Below, piece by piece: positions 42,905 through 51,797 of a stretch of DNA of 64,000 nt. The notes beneath the pieces are model-generated. The model did not search any database. It was not told where the DNA came from and saw nothing but the letters and a program-made list of their open reading frames with translations. The position numbers and the translations under genes are program-made. The stretch comes from Herpetosiphon sp042688385 (GTDB lineage: Bacteria > Chloroflexota > Chloroflexia > Chloroflexales > Herpetosiphonaceae), in the NCBI RefSeq assembly GCF_042688385.1, contig NZ_JBHUPY010000001.1, positions 186,001 through 250,000 on the forward strand. Reading direction: 5' to 3'. How positions within the stretch are numbered: the first letter of the stretch is position 1; each line of letters begins with the position of its first letter.

Positions 42905-44236
42905 GTGCATACGCACATTGTTGGAATTGGTGGTTCAGGGATGAGTTCGATTGCGACGATCCTTGTGGAACGTGGCGATCAGGTTTCAGGCTGCGATCGC
43001 GCTGCCAATGCCGCAACCAAGCGGCTTGCAGACCAAGGGGTTGCCATTGCGATCGGCCATGATGCGAGCCATATCGTCGGCATCGATCGCTTGCTGGTTA
43101 CCTCGGCCTTGCCACTCGACCATGTTGAGATCGTGTCCGCCCAGCAAGCAGCGATTCCGGTGCTCACGCGCCACGATCTTTGGCGCGAATGGAGTGCAGC
43201 GCGCCCAACGCTGGCGGTTACTGGAACCCATGGCAAAACCACCACTACCGCAATGTTGGCAGTTATTTTCAAGCATGCTGGCTATACGCCTGGCTTTTTG
43301 ATTGGAGCCGATGTTCCTGCCTTGGGAGCAAGCGCCGCGTGGGGCCAAGGGCCGTTGGTGCTTGAAGCCGATGAATATGCCCGCACTTTTTTGGCGCTTG
43401 ACCCAACGATTGGCATTATCACCAACCTCGATTGGGATCATGTTGATATTTACCCGAGCCAAGCTGAGTACGATGTGGCCTTTCTTGAGTTTGCCAGCAA
43501 GCCCAGCCTGCAAGCCTTGGTGCTTTGCGGCGATGATGCTGGCACGCAACGGGTTCTGGCCGATTTGCCAGCGATTCGTTGCGGCTTGACTGAGCACAAT
43601 GCTTGGCGCGCAACGGCGATTCAAGCCACGCCCGATGGCATGCTTTTTGATCTGATTAGTCCCGTGGCCGAGCCAATCGCCGTTCAGTTGGCGGTTGCTG
43701 GCTTGCACAATGTGCAAAATGCCTTATTGGCCTTGGCTGCGGCCCACACCTACGGGGTTGATCTCGCGGCGGCGGTCGCGGCAATTGTGCACTATCAAGG
43801 GGCGGCACGGCGCTTCGAGCCAAAAGGCAAGGTAGGCAATGTGCGGGTGTTTGATGATTATGCGCATCATCCAGCCGAAATTCGAGCCACGCTTGCCGCA
43901 GCCCGCGCGCGCTTCCCAGAACAACGAATTGTGGCCTATTTTCAGCCGCATACCTTCAGTCGTTTGGAAGCGTTTTTGGCTGAATTTCAGACAGCTTTTG
44001 AACAAGCAGATGTGGTGCGGATTGGCGCAGTGTATGGCGCACGTGAAACCAGCAAGGGCGATCCAACCACGCAAATTGTGGCTGGGATGCAACATCCAAA
44101 TGCTTTGGCAGTGGGCGATTTGAACCAAGCTTTTGAACAATTGTTACACGATGTGCAGGCTGGTGATGTGGTATTGACCTTGGGCGCAGGTGACGGAGTT
44201 TCGGTTGGCGAGCGGTTAGTGGCGGCGCTGAGGTGA
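42905..44236 (+). CDS. murC: UDP-MurNAc--L-alanine ligase
   Basis: Adds L-Ala to UDP-MurNAc, the first peptide step. 443 residues from GTG at 42905, chosen because AAGGAG lies six bases upstream and the protein then starts MHTHIVGIGGSGMSS, as expected; a longer frame reaching 42788 runs through repeat DNA. P-loop VTGTHGKTTTTA, then LEADEYARTFL, NLDWDHVDIYPS and C-terminal VFDDYAHHPAEI and FQPHTFSRL. All Mur ligase residues are in place. Followed after 4 bp by the TPR gene. Confidence 0.95.
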   Translation: MHTHIVGIGGSGMSSIATILVERGDQVSGCDRAANAATKRLADQGVAIAIGHDASHIVGIDRLLVTSALPLDHVEIVSAQQAAIPVLTRHDLWREWSAARPTLAVTGTHGKTTTTAMLAVIFKHAGYTPGFLIGADVPALGASAAWGQGPLVLEADEYARTFLALDPTIGIITNLDWDHVDIYPSQAEYDVAFLEFASKPSLQALVLCGDDAGTQRVLADLPAIRCGLTEHNAWRATAIQATPDGMLFDLISPVAEPIAVQLAVAGLHNVQNALLALAAAHTYGVDLAAAVAAIVHYQGAARRFEPKGKVGNVRVFDDYAHHPAEIRATLAAARARFPEQRIVAYFQPHTFSRLEAFLAEFQTAFEQADVVRIGAVYGARETSKGDPTTQIVAGMQHPNALAVGDLNQAFEQLLHDVQAGDVVLTLGAGDGVSVGERLVAALR

Positions 44237-44240
44237 TTCG

Positions 44241-45521
44241 ATGATTGCTGATGCTGCGTATCGCCAATTTCATCGTGATGCAGCAGATCGGTTGCGTCAA
44301 CTTTACGCCGAGCAAATTGGTCGGCCTGAAGGCTTGGATGGAATTATGGCATGGCATTTAGCATTGGCCTGCGAATGGCCCGACGCAATCAACGCAGCTC
44401 TTGATCAGGCTGAAAGCGTGATTGCACAACATAATATTGCCGATGCTCGCGTTTGGTGCGAGCGGGCCTTGGATTATCTGAGCCGCTTGGCCGAGGAGCA
44501 ACGGGCCAATTTTGCCCTGCGCGCCTACAGTTTGGCGTGGACGGTGCTCGATTGGGCGGGCAATCACGATGATGCTTTGTATTACGCGCAGCAGCTATTG
44601 ACCTTGGCTCGCGCCGCCCAATCGGTGCAGATTGAAGGCGGTTCGTTGGTAGCGTTGGGTCGCTCGCAACGAGCTATGCGCGATTTTGCCAACGCCGAGC
44701 AAACGCTCAAACGCGCACTCGATTTGGCTCGCACGACCAATAATTTGCCACTCGAAGCAGAAGCCTTGTTGCATCTTGGCAAAACTGAGCAACTCCAAGG
44801 CCGTCATACCGAGGCAATTCACCTGTATAACGCGGCCCAAGCACGCGGAGCGGTGATTGACGATCGGCTAACAATCGCTAAAATTATCACAAGTATTGGC
44901 GATGTCTATCGCTTGATTGGCTCAGGCCAACAAGCCGCCGATTATTACACCCGCGCCTTGGAAATTGAGGAGCATCTGCCTGGTACGTTGGGCGTGGCGA
45001 TTGTGCACGAGAAATTAGCACTTTCGTATCTCGAATTAAACGATTTGGATCAAGCGCTACGTTGCCAAGCAGAAAGTCTGATGCTGCGCGAAAAATTGCA
45101 CGATGCAGTGGGTACAGCCCGCGCCTACACGGTGATGGGCGTGATTCACCATGCACGTGGCGATTATCAGACCGCAGTTGACTCGTTTTTGAAGGCCTTG
45201 CAATACGAAGATCGGCGTTCGCAGGGCGTTGGCCAAATTATGTTGCACAATCGTTTGGGCGATGCCTATCGCGCGCAAGCAGATTATGGCTCGGCCAGCA
45301 CCAGCTACAATGTTGCACTGACCAATGCTCAGCAATTGGGCGATACGGTTGGAATTGCCTTGGCCAGCGAGCGTTTGGGCGATTTGGCCTACGAATGGAA
45401 CGATCGCCATGACGCGGGCAAACATTGGCATACAGCATTTTTATTGCGCCAAGGGCTTGGCCACTACGATGAACAAAAACGCTTGCGCGAACGCTTGCGC
45501 AGTTTAGGAATGCAGGTTTAA
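44241..45521 (+). CDS. TPR-repeat protein inside the dcw cluster
   Basis: 426 residues, soluble, almost entirely tetratricopeptide repeats: about eight helix pairs from residue 40 on, e.g. EGGSLVALGRSQRAMRDFAN, YYTRALEIEEHL, VIHHARGDYQTAVDSFLKAL and HNRLGDAYRAQADYGSAS. It resembles the tail of AfsR/MalT-type or LGN-like proteins, but no DNA-binding or ATPase domain is attached. GAGGTG overlaps the murC stop, and murB starts two bases after it, so it is firmly within the operon. A scaffold role in wall synthesis or division is inference; not a known dcw component to me. Confidence 0.85.
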   Translation: MIADAAYRQFHRDAADRLRQLYAEQIGRPEGLDGIMAWHLALACEWPDAINAALDQAESVIAQHNIADARVWCERALDYLSRLAEEQRANFALRAYSLAWTVLDWAGNHDDALYYAQQLLTLARAAQSVQIEGGSLVALGRSQRAMRDFANAEQTLKRALDLARTTNNLPLEAEALLHLGKTEQLQGRHTEAIHLYNAAQARGAVIDDRLTIAKIITSIGDVYRLIGSGQQAADYYTRALEIEEHLPGTLGVAIVHEKLALSYLELNDLDQALRCQAESLMLREKLHDAVGTARAYTVMGVIHHARGDYQTAVDSFLKALQYEDRRSQGVGQIMLHNRLGDAYRAQADYGSASTSYNVALTNAQQLGDTVGIALASERLGDLAYEWNDRHDAGKHWHTAFLLRQGLGHYDEQKRLRERLRSLGMQV

Positions 45522-45523
45522 GC

Positions 45524-46432
45524 ATGATCGACCTTCGCGAAAACGAGCCACTTGCGCCATATACCGCGTGGCGGATTGGTGGCCCAGCGCGTTATTTTGT
45601 TAATGTCAGCAGCCCTGAGCAACAAATTGAGGCTGTGCAATGGGCTGAACAGCAGCAATTGCCGATTTTTATGCTTGGCGGCGGCTCGAATTTGTTGATG
45701 AGCGATGCAGGCTGGAATGGCTTGGTGATTCGCAATCGATCGACTGGCTTTGAGATTCAGGAGCATGGCGAGCAGCTGACGATTCATGTGCAAGCTGGCG
45801 CGCCAACTGCTGGCACGGTACGGCGCTTGGCGGCGCAGGGCATTGCTGGCCTCGAATGGGCCGAAGGTTTGCCTGGCACAATCGGCGGGGCCATCTATGG
45901 CAACGCTGGCTGTTATGGCGGCGAAACTGCGAAACACCTGCAATCGGCGCGGCTCTTAATGCCCGATAATCAAATTGTCGAGTGGTCGGCGGCTGATTTT
46001 CAGTTCGATTATCGCACCAGCCAACTCAAGCGCCTGGCAGCTAATCGGCCAACCACGCGCATTCCGTATGTGCTTGATGTGGTATTAACTGCTTGGCGCG
46101 ACGATCCAGCGCGCATTGCCAGCACAATGGCCGAGATTGCCGAAGGCCGCAAGCAACGCACGCCTGCTGGTTCCTCGTGTGGCTCAGTGTTTAAAAACCC
46201 GGCCAACACGACCGCAGGCCGCTTGATCGATGCTGCTGGCTTGAAAGGTTTTCGCATGGGCGCGGCCCAAATTGCCGAAAAACATGCCAACTACATTTTG
46301 AACCTTGGCGGGGCAACCGCGAGCGATATTTTGCGAGTGGCCGAGTATGCCCAAACTGAAGTGCTCAAACAATTTGGCATCGAACTTGAATTAGAAGTTC
46401 GCGTGATCTCCAGTGAGGATCAATCGTTATGA
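45524..46432 (+). CDS. murB: UDP-N-acetylenolpyruvoylglucosamine reductase
   Basis: FAD- and NADPH-dependent reduction giving UDP-MurNAc. 302 residues, the shorter type II MurB. FAD-binding YTAWRIGGPARYFV and LGGGSNLLMSDAGW, GLEWAEGLPGTIGGAIYGNAG in parts, the catalytic Ser in GSSCGSVFKNP, and C-terminal EKHANYILNLGGATA. The start lies two bases after the TPR gene and the stop overlaps ddl by 4 bp (ATGA). Confidence 0.95.
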   Translation: MIDLRENEPLAPYTAWRIGGPARYFVNVSSPEQQIEAVQWAEQQQLPIFMLGGGSNLLMSDAGWNGLVIRNRSTGFEIQEHGEQLTIHVQAGAPTAGTVRRLAAQGIAGLEWAEGLPGTIGGAIYGNAGCYGGETAKHLQSARLLMPDNQIVEWSAADFQFDYRTSQLKRLAANRPTTRIPYVLDVVLTAWRDDPARIASTMAEIAEGRKQRTPAGSSCGSVFKNPANTTAGRLIDAAGLKGFRMGAAQIAEKHANYILNLGGATASDILRVAEYAQTEVLKQFGIELELEVRVISSEDQSL

Positions 46433-47514
46433 CAAAACGACGAGTTGGAATTGTCTTTGGCGGGAAATCGGGCGAGCACGAAGTCTCGTTAAAATCGGCG
46501 CGGGCGGTGATGAATGCGCTTGATCCTGAAAAATATACGGTTGTGCCAATTGGCATCAGCCGCAACGGCCAATGGCTCAGCGGTGGCGATCCATTGTTGG
46601 CTTTAGAGCAACAGGCCGACCAAAAGATGCTTGGCCGTGCGCCGCAAGCTGGTTTGGTCAGCGAAACTGCCATTGTGCAAAGTGCTGGCAGCTTGCCCGA
46701 ACACACCAACATGGCCGCGCTCGATGTGATTATTCCGGTCTTACACGGCCCGTTTGGCGAGGATGGCACGATTCAAGGCGTGTTTGAATTAGCCAATCTG
46801 CCCTACGTTGGCTGTGGCGTGTTGGCGGCCTCGGTGGGCATGGATAAAGGCTTGATGAAATCGGCATTTGCGGCGGCTGGCTTGCCCCAAGTGCCGTGGC
46901 AATTGGTGTTGCGCCGCGATTGGCAACAACAGCCCGAAGCGATCTATGAGCGGCTTGAAGCTGCTTTGAACTATCCAATGTTCGTCAAGCCAGCCAACCT
47001 TGGCAGCAGCGTTGGGATTAGCAAAGTCAGCAATCGGGCTGAACTGGTGGCTGGCATGGCCGAGGCTGCTGGCTACGACCGCCGGATTGTGGTTGAGCAA
47101 GGCATCAATGCCCGCGAAATCGAAGTCGCAATTTTGGGCAACGATGATCCAGCGCCTTCAGTGCCAGGCGAAGTGCTGCCAGCCAACGATTTTTACGATT
47201 ACGCCGACAAATATCTTGAAGGCCAAACCCAATTTGCGATTCCGGCGGAGCTTGAAGCTGCGACCAGCGAGCAATTGCGGGCGATGGCCGTGACCGCCTT
47301 CAAAGCAATTGATGGCGCTGGCTTGGCGCGAGTCGATTTCTTTGTCGAGCGCGAAACTGGCGCAATCTATATCAACGAAATTAATACCTTCCCCGGCTTC
47401 ACGGCGATGAGCCAATATCCCAAATTATGGGAAGCCACGGGAGTCAGCTATAGCGAATTGCTTGATCGTTTGATCGACTTGGCAATTGAGCGCTATCACG
47501 AGCGAGGACGATGA
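46429..47514 (+). CDS. ddl: D-alanine--D-alanine ligase
   Basis: ATP-grasp enzyme making the D-Ala-D-Ala dipeptide used by MurF. 361 residues. N-terminal VGIVFGGKSGEHEVSLKSA, VLHGPFGEDGTIQG, CGVLAASVGMDKGLMK, FVKPANLGSSVGISKV, and EINTFPGFTAMSQYPKLWE for metal binding. A Tyr at the last motif position fits a D-Ala-D-Ala rather than D-Ala-D-Lac enzyme, though specificity is not settled by reading. Overlaps murB and ftsQ by 4 bp each. Confidence 0.95.
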   Translation: MTKRRVGIVFGGKSGEHEVSLKSARAVMNALDPEKYTVVPIGISRNGQWLSGGDPLLALEQQADQKMLGRAPQAGLVSETAIVQSAGSLPEHTNMAALDVIIPVLHGPFGEDGTIQGVFELANLPYVGCGVLAASVGMDKGLMKSAFAAAGLPQVPWQLVLRRDWQQQPEAIYERLEAALNYPMFVKPANLGSSVGISKVSNRAELVAGMAEAAGYDRRIVVEQGINAREIEVAILGNDDPAPSVPGEVLPANDFYDYADKYLEGQTQFAIPAELEAATSEQLRAMAVTAFKAIDGAGLARVDFFVERETGAIYINEINTFPGFTAMSQYPKLWEATGVSYSELLDRLIDLAIERYHERGR

Positions 47515-48359
47515 GTAATCCACGTCGGACAGGCCGGATAATCAGTCGCAAGCCACGCGGGCGGACTGCGCTTGGGGTGCGTACCAGCACGCCCATGGTG
47601 CGGCCAACCGCGCGCACGATTTTGCGCAGCATGCTCATGAACGGCAAATTGCTGGCTTTGGCTTTATTGTTGGCGAGCATTGGCTGCTTGATTTTTGTCT
47701 TTCGTTCGCCAGCCTTTGTGGTTGGCAACTTAGAGATCGAAGGCAATCGCTCAGTCGATGCGACCACAATTAGCCAATTGGCCAACCTGCAAGGCCGCTC
47801 GATTTGGGATATTGATCCGGCGGCGGTGGCTGCGCGGATTGGCCAAAATCCCTATGTTGCCACCGCCACAGTGCAATTACGGATTCCGGCGCGGGTCTTG
47901 GTGCGGGTGCAAGAGCGGCAGGCGGCGGTTGTGTGGAATGTTGGTGGCACCAATTACGAAGTGACTGCTGGCGGCGAAGTGTTGGGCTTGGCCACTTCGA
48001 TAACCACCGCAACCTTAATTATTTACGATACCCGCACCATTCCAATTTCGGCGGGCAGCTATATTGACACCGATGCCTTGAATTTGGCCCAAACCCTGTA
48101 TCTGCGTATACCCAAAGAGCTTGGTTGGCAACCGACGCGCTACGAGTGGGACCCATACTACGGGCTTTCGGTTTACAATGACACCAAGCAAGCTGTGTTT
48201 GGGCGTTTGGCAGGCGAACCGATTAGCCTTGATCGCAAACTTGCAACCTTGCAACAAGTCCAAACCAGCGATGCAGCTTGGATATTTATTGATTTACGAC
48301 CGGAAAAACCCTACTATCGACCGCAGGCGACTCCAACGCCAACTGAAGGGTCGCAATAA
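47511..48359 (+). CDS. ftsQ: Division protein FtsQ/DivIB
   Basis: Bitopic septum protein linking FtsL/FtsI to the divisome. 282 residues: a basic cytoplasmic N-terminus of about 40 residues rich in Arg and Thr, one membrane helix (KLLALALLLASIGCLIFVF), a POTRA domain (VVGNLEIEGNRSVDATTIS, SIWDIDPAAVAARIGQNPYV), and a beta domain with VRVQERQAAVVW. Start overlaps the ddl stop (ATGA). The call is from topology, POTRA pattern and position. Confidence 0.92.
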   Translation: MSNPRRTGRIISRKPRGRTALGVRTSTPMVRPTARTILRSMLMNGKLLALALLLASIGCLIFVFRSPAFVVGNLEIEGNRSVDATTISQLANLQGRSIWDIDPAAVAARIGQNPYVATATVQLRIPARVLVRVQERQAAVVWNVGGTNYEVTAGGEVLGLATSITTATLIIYDTRTIPISAGSYIDTDALNLAQTLYLRIPKELGWQPTRYEWDPYYGLSVYNDTKQAVFGRLAGEPISLDRKLATLQQVQTSDAAWIFIDLRPEKPYYRPQATPTPTEGSQ

Positions 48360-48370
48360 GGAGCACATGG

Positions 48371-48715
48371 GTGGAGCAGCGACAAGCTATGTGGATTCCG
48401 CTGGCGGGGCTGGGAGTTGGGGTGGCGATTGGGCTTGTTTCCGGCCTAACGATTCCCTCGCAATTTGCCCGTTACACAGCGGTGGCAGTTTTATCGGCGC
48501 TTGATTCGATTGTTGGCGCAACGCGGGCCACGATCGAAAAACGCTATCGGAATCGGATTTTTATCTCGGGATTAATTGGCAACACTGTATTGGCGGTTGT
48601 GTTGGCGTTTCTTGGCGAACGTTTAGGCATCGACCTCTATTTGGCGGCAGTGGTGGCCTTTGGTGTCCGTTTGTTTGAAAATGCCAGTCGCATTCGCCAA
48701 CATCTGGTTGGCTAG
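48371..48715 (+). CDS. sbp: Small basic membrane protein (Sbp, DUF1290)
   Basis: 114 residues, three membrane helices: IPLAGLGVGVAIGLVSGL, a middle VAVLSALDSIVGATRATIE and TVLAVVLAFLGERLGIDLYLAAVVAFG in parts, with the family pattern YTAVAVLSALDSIVGA. This DUF1290 protein sits between ftsQ and ftsA in several Gram-positive dcw clusters too; its function is not established. GTG start at 48371 with AAGGAG seven bases upstream; an ATG at 48366 is out of frame. Confidence 0.82.
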   Translation: MEQRQAMWIPLAGLGVGVAIGLVSGLTIPSQFARYTAVAVLSALDSIVGATRATIEKRYRNRIFISGLIGNTVLAVVLAFLGERLGIDLYLAAVVAFGVRLFENASRIRQHLVG

Positions 48716-48885
48716 GCGCAAAGAGCGAAACCAAGGCGAAGCTACGCTTGATGGATGCACTTTTTTGCAATGTCGCGCTCTCATCATTCGTTATTTCGAG
48801 CAACCCGACATTGATCATTGTTCCCGCCTTGATAAACCAGCTTCTTCTGCGACCTAGTGTAGGTTGTTGACGCAATGCAGCGTGG

Positions 48886-48914
48886 TTGCAAAGCGATCTG
48901 CTATCTCGTATAAT
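48886..48914 (+). promoter_or_regulatory. Internal promoter for ftsAZ
   Basis: TTGCAA (48886-48891), 17-bp spacer, perfect TATAAT (48909-48914), in the 253-bp gap before ftsA and 55 bases from its start. It should allow FtsA and FtsZ to be made at higher level than the rest of the cluster. Confidence 0.75.
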
Positions 48915-48968
48915 CGCCAGCAACCCTGCTTGACAGGCAACATTTTAGCCTAACACAAGGGGTTTTCC

Positions 48969-50216
48969 ATGAATCGCACCATTGTCGGTATTGATGTCGG
49001 TACAACCAAAATCTGTACTTTGGTTGCTGAAGTTCACGATACAGGCAAAGTCAATATTTTAGGGGTTGGCCTCACGCCTTCCAAAGGGCTTGATCGCGGG
49101 GTTGTTGTCAATATCGATGAAGCGGTGAGCGCGATTGCAACTTCGGTCGAAAAGGCCGAGCGGCTTTCTGGCTACCGCATTGGCACAGCCTTCGTGGGGA
49201 TTGCTGGTCGCCACATTTCCTCGGTCAATAGTCGCGGGGTTGTAGCAATTTCACGGCCCGACCATGAAATTTCGCGCACTGACGTGGCCCGAGCCGTTGA
49301 AGCAGCCCAAGCGATTGCTATTCCCACCCAACGCGAAGTAATCCACGTGATTCCACGAGCTTATATTGTCGATGGTCACGAAGGCATTCGCGACCCAGTT
49401 GGCATGGCGGGCTATCGGCTTGAAGTTGAAACGCATATTGTCACTGGTGAAGTGATGGCGATTCAAAATTTAATCAAGAGTGTTGAACGGGCTGGGGTTG
49501 GCATCGACGACCTTGTGCTGCAACCCTTGGCTTCGGGCGAGGCTGTGCTCAGTGAAGAAGATAAAAGCCGTGGGGTGGTGCTGGTTGATATTGGCGGCGG
49601 CACGACCGACATTGCAATTTTTATTGGTGGTGGCATCTGGCACACCGTTGTGTTGCCGATTGGTGGCGCACATTTCACCAACGATTTGGTCTATGTATTG
49701 CACACCCCACATAACACCGCTGAATATCTTAAACTGCGCTATGGTAAAGTGAGCGATATTGAAAGCCATGATCCTGAAGAGGATTTGATTGATACTGATG
49801 GCTTCTCACCAGGTGAACATCAACAAGTTTCGCGGCTTGAACTTAACGAAATTCTGCAAGCTCGCGCCGAACAACTGATCGACATGATTGGCAATGAAAT
49901 CCGTCGTTCTGGCTATGAAGGCCTGTTGCCTGCGGGAATTGTTCTGACAGGTGGCTCGGCTCAATTGCCTGGCTTAGATGAGATGGCTCGCCAACTTTTA
50001 GGCATGCCAGTGCGCATTGGCATCCCAACGAATTTGACTGGATTAGCTGAAGCAATTGATGCACCACCCTATGCCACGGCTGTGGGGCTTGTCCGTTGGG
50101 GCTTGCGTCATGGAATGGGCAGCGTTGGCGGCCACACTGCAAGCCAACCAGCAACAACCAACTGGAAACAAACCTACGACCGCTTCAAAATGTGGTTACG
50201 GGAGTTTTTACCCTAA
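48969..50216 (+). CDS. ftsA: Cell division protein FtsA
   Basis: Actin-like ATPase that ties FtsZ to the membrane. 415 residues: phosphate-1 motif GIDVGTTKICTLVAEV (about 7-22), the FtsA-specific 1C domain, phosphate-2 VLVDIGGGTTDIAIF (about 205), adenosine motif GIVLTGGSAQLPGL (about 320), and a C-terminal amphipathic helix YDRFKMWLREFLP (about 403-415) that would bind the membrane. Preceded by its own promoter; ftsZ follows after 69 bp. Confidence 0.95.
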   Translation: MNRTIVGIDVGTTKICTLVAEVHDTGKVNILGVGLTPSKGLDRGVVVNIDEAVSAIATSVEKAERLSGYRIGTAFVGIAGRHISSVNSRGVVAISRPDHEISRTDVARAVEAAQAIAIPTQREVIHVIPRAYIVDGHEGIRDPVGMAGYRLEVETHIVTGEVMAIQNLIKSVERAGVGIDDLVLQPLASGEAVLSEEDKSRGVVLVDIGGGTTDIAIFIGGGIWHTVVLPIGGAHFTNDLVYVLHTPHNTAEYLKLRYGKVSDIESHDPEEDLIDTDGFSPGEHQQVSRLELNEILQARAEQLIDMIGNEIRRSGYEGLLPAGIVLTGGSAQLPGLDEMARQLLGMPVRIGIPTNLTGLAEAIDAPPYATAVGLVRWGLRHGMGSVGGHTASQPATTNWKQTYDRFKMWLREFLP

Positions 50217-50285
50217 ACAGGCATCTGGCTACAGTCGATCCACGCCATTGCTGAGCTTTGGTGCTGATCTGGAGGCAACTTAACT

Positions 50286-51467
50286 ATGGATTTCAATAAC
50301 AACTTAATTGAAAATTTCGCCCAAATCAAAGTGATTGGGGTTGGTGGCGGTGGCTCAAATGCAGTTGATCGCATGGTCGAATCGGGCCTGCAAGGGGTCG
50401 AATTTATTACGGTCAACACCGATGCTCAAGCCTTGATCCACTCGCCGGCGACGATTCGGGTGCGGATCGGCGATAAATTGACCCGTGGGCTTGGCTCTGG
50501 TGGCAACCCAGTAATTGGCCAAAAAGCTGCTGAAGAAACCCACGACGAGCTGCACGATGTGTTGCGTGGCTCGGACATGGTTTTCATCACCGCTGGTATG
50601 GGCGGTGGCACCGGTACTGGCGCTTCGCCAGTGATTGCCTCGATTGCCCAAGAAATTGGCGCTTTGACAGTTGGGGTTGTTACGCGGCCCTTCTTGTTTG
50701 AAGGCAACCATCGCCGCAAAGTTGCCGAATCGGGGATTGACCAACTAAAGCCAACCGTTGATGCTTTGATTGTGGTGCCAAACGATCGCTTGCTGCAAAT
50801 CGCTTCGAAAAATACCAAAATGAACGAAGCCTTCCGCATGGCCGACGATGTGCTGCGCCAAGGTATTCAAGGGATCTCCGATTTGATTACCAGCCGCGGT
50901 TTGATTAACCTCGACTTTGCCGACGTAAAAACGATTATGTCGCAACAAGGCACGGCGTTAATGGCGATTGGCCATGGCATTGGCGATAATCGCATGGTCG
51001 ATGCAGCCAATATGGCAATTTCATCACCGTTGCTCGAAATTTCGATCGACGGAGCCAAAGGTGTGCTGTTCAACGTCACTGGTGGCGAAGATTTAGGCTT
51101 GCTGGAAGTCAACGAAGCTGCTGAGATTATTTCTAAAGCTGCTGATCCCGATGCCAACATCATTTTCGGGGCGCGAATTGACCCCAACTTGCCAGCTGAT
51201 GAAGTGAAAATTACGATTATTGCGACCGGCTTTGACCAAACGCGGCCTCAAGGCAACAATCGTTCGCGCTCGTATCCATCGGCGCAAAGCCAACCAAGCA
51301 GCCAACCACAATCAAACTATCAGCCATCAACCCAACAACCAGTACGGCCAGCGGCTCAACCGCAACAACCACAACAACCGCAACGGCCTACGCCACCAAC
51401 CACGTTTGGTAGCAATGATGATTTAGATATTCCACCATTCTTGCGCAACCGCGAACGCCGCAAATAA
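50286..51467 (+). CDS. ftsZ: Cell division protein FtsZ
   Basis: Tubulin-like GTPase forming the division ring. 393 residues. Nucleotide-binding IKVIGVGGGGSNAVDRM (about 14-30), tubulin signature GGGTGTGASPVIA (about 105-117), T7 loop region with LINLDFADVKTIM, and NVTGGEDLGLLEV. A Gln/Pro/Asn/Ser-rich flexible linker (about 320-375) leads to the conserved tail DLDIPPFLRNRERRK, the docking site for FtsA. GGAGG lies nine to ten bases upstream. Last gene of the cluster. Confidence 0.97.
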   Translation: MDFNNNLIENFAQIKVIGVGGGGSNAVDRMVESGLQGVEFITVNTDAQALIHSPATIRVRIGDKLTRGLGSGGNPVIGQKAAEETHDELHDVLRGSDMVFITAGMGGGTGTGASPVIASIAQEIGALTVGVVTRPFLFEGNHRRKVAESGIDQLKPTVDALIVVPNDRLLQIASKNTKMNEAFRMADDVLRQGIQGISDLITSRGLINLDFADVKTIMSQQGTALMAIGHGIGDNRMVDAANMAISSPLLEISIDGAKGVLFNVTGGEDLGLLEVNEAAEIISKAADPDANIIFGARIDPNLPADEVKITIIATGFDQTRPQGNNRSRSYPSAQSQPSSQPQSNYQPSTQQPVRPAAQPQQPQQPQRPTPPTTFGSNDDLDIPPFLRNRERRK

Positions 51468-51474
51468 CCAAGCC

Positions 51475-51517
51475 TGCTCGCTCCAGCGCGGTGGTACTAC
51501 CCCGTGTGGAGCGAGCA
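51475..51517 (+). terminator. Terminator-like hairpin after ftsZ
   Basis: TGCTCGCTCCA (51475-51485) pairs perfectly with 51507-51517; the 21-base loop can pair further. No T-tract follows. Likely the end of the dcw transcript. Confidence 0.6.
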
Positions 51518-51564
51518 AACTGCCCAAATTGAGCGTAAATATTTTTAGCTAACTACTTAGGTCG

Positions 51565-51581
51565 TTGGGCAAACTGCCCAA
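51565..51581. promoter_or_regulatory. Short hairpin/palindrome upstream of oppA promoter
   Basis: TTGGGCA-AAC-TGCCCAA, 7-bp arms, 27 bases before the oppA -35. TGCCCAA also occurs once more about 60 bases upstream. Possible operator; inference. Confidence 0.3.
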
Positions 51582-51607
51582 AGCTTAGGCAAAAAGTACT
51601 ACAAATT

Positions 51608-51635
51608 TTGACATCAGCTTTTTAATCGTTATAAT
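51608..51635 (+). promoter_or_regulatory. Near-consensus promoter for the oligopeptide transporter
   Basis: TTGACA (51608-51613), 16-bp spacer, TATAAT (51630-51635): both hexamers perfect. The strongest-looking promoter in the window, in keeping with the high level at which binding proteins are made. Confidence 0.8.
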
Positions 51636-51797
51636 GAAGCTCTGAATACCGATCACATCTGTGCTACCTATGAGAATACCCCAAAATCCATAGATGGATG
51701 TGGTTGTGTACCAACCTTGTTGGCCCTGTGTCCCTCTGATGCAGGAATGTTCGATTCTACGAATCGGGTTTTGGACTCATTGATTTAGGAGGCAAGA

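Larger units (their letters stand above)
51468..51797. other. ftsZ-oppA gap: hairpins and oppA promoter
   Basis: 330 bp without a gene. It holds the terminator-like hairpin at 51475-51517, a small hairpin at 51565-51581, and the oppA promoter at 51608-51635. From there to the start codon is a leader of roughly 155 bases with no recognised riboswitch. Confidence 0.6.

Noticed and set aside
42986..43717. 243-codon minus-strand ORF opposite murC
   Set aside because: Antisense shadow of a certain gene in a GC-balanced region; composition (many Arg, His, Gln, Asn) is typical of a complementary frame.
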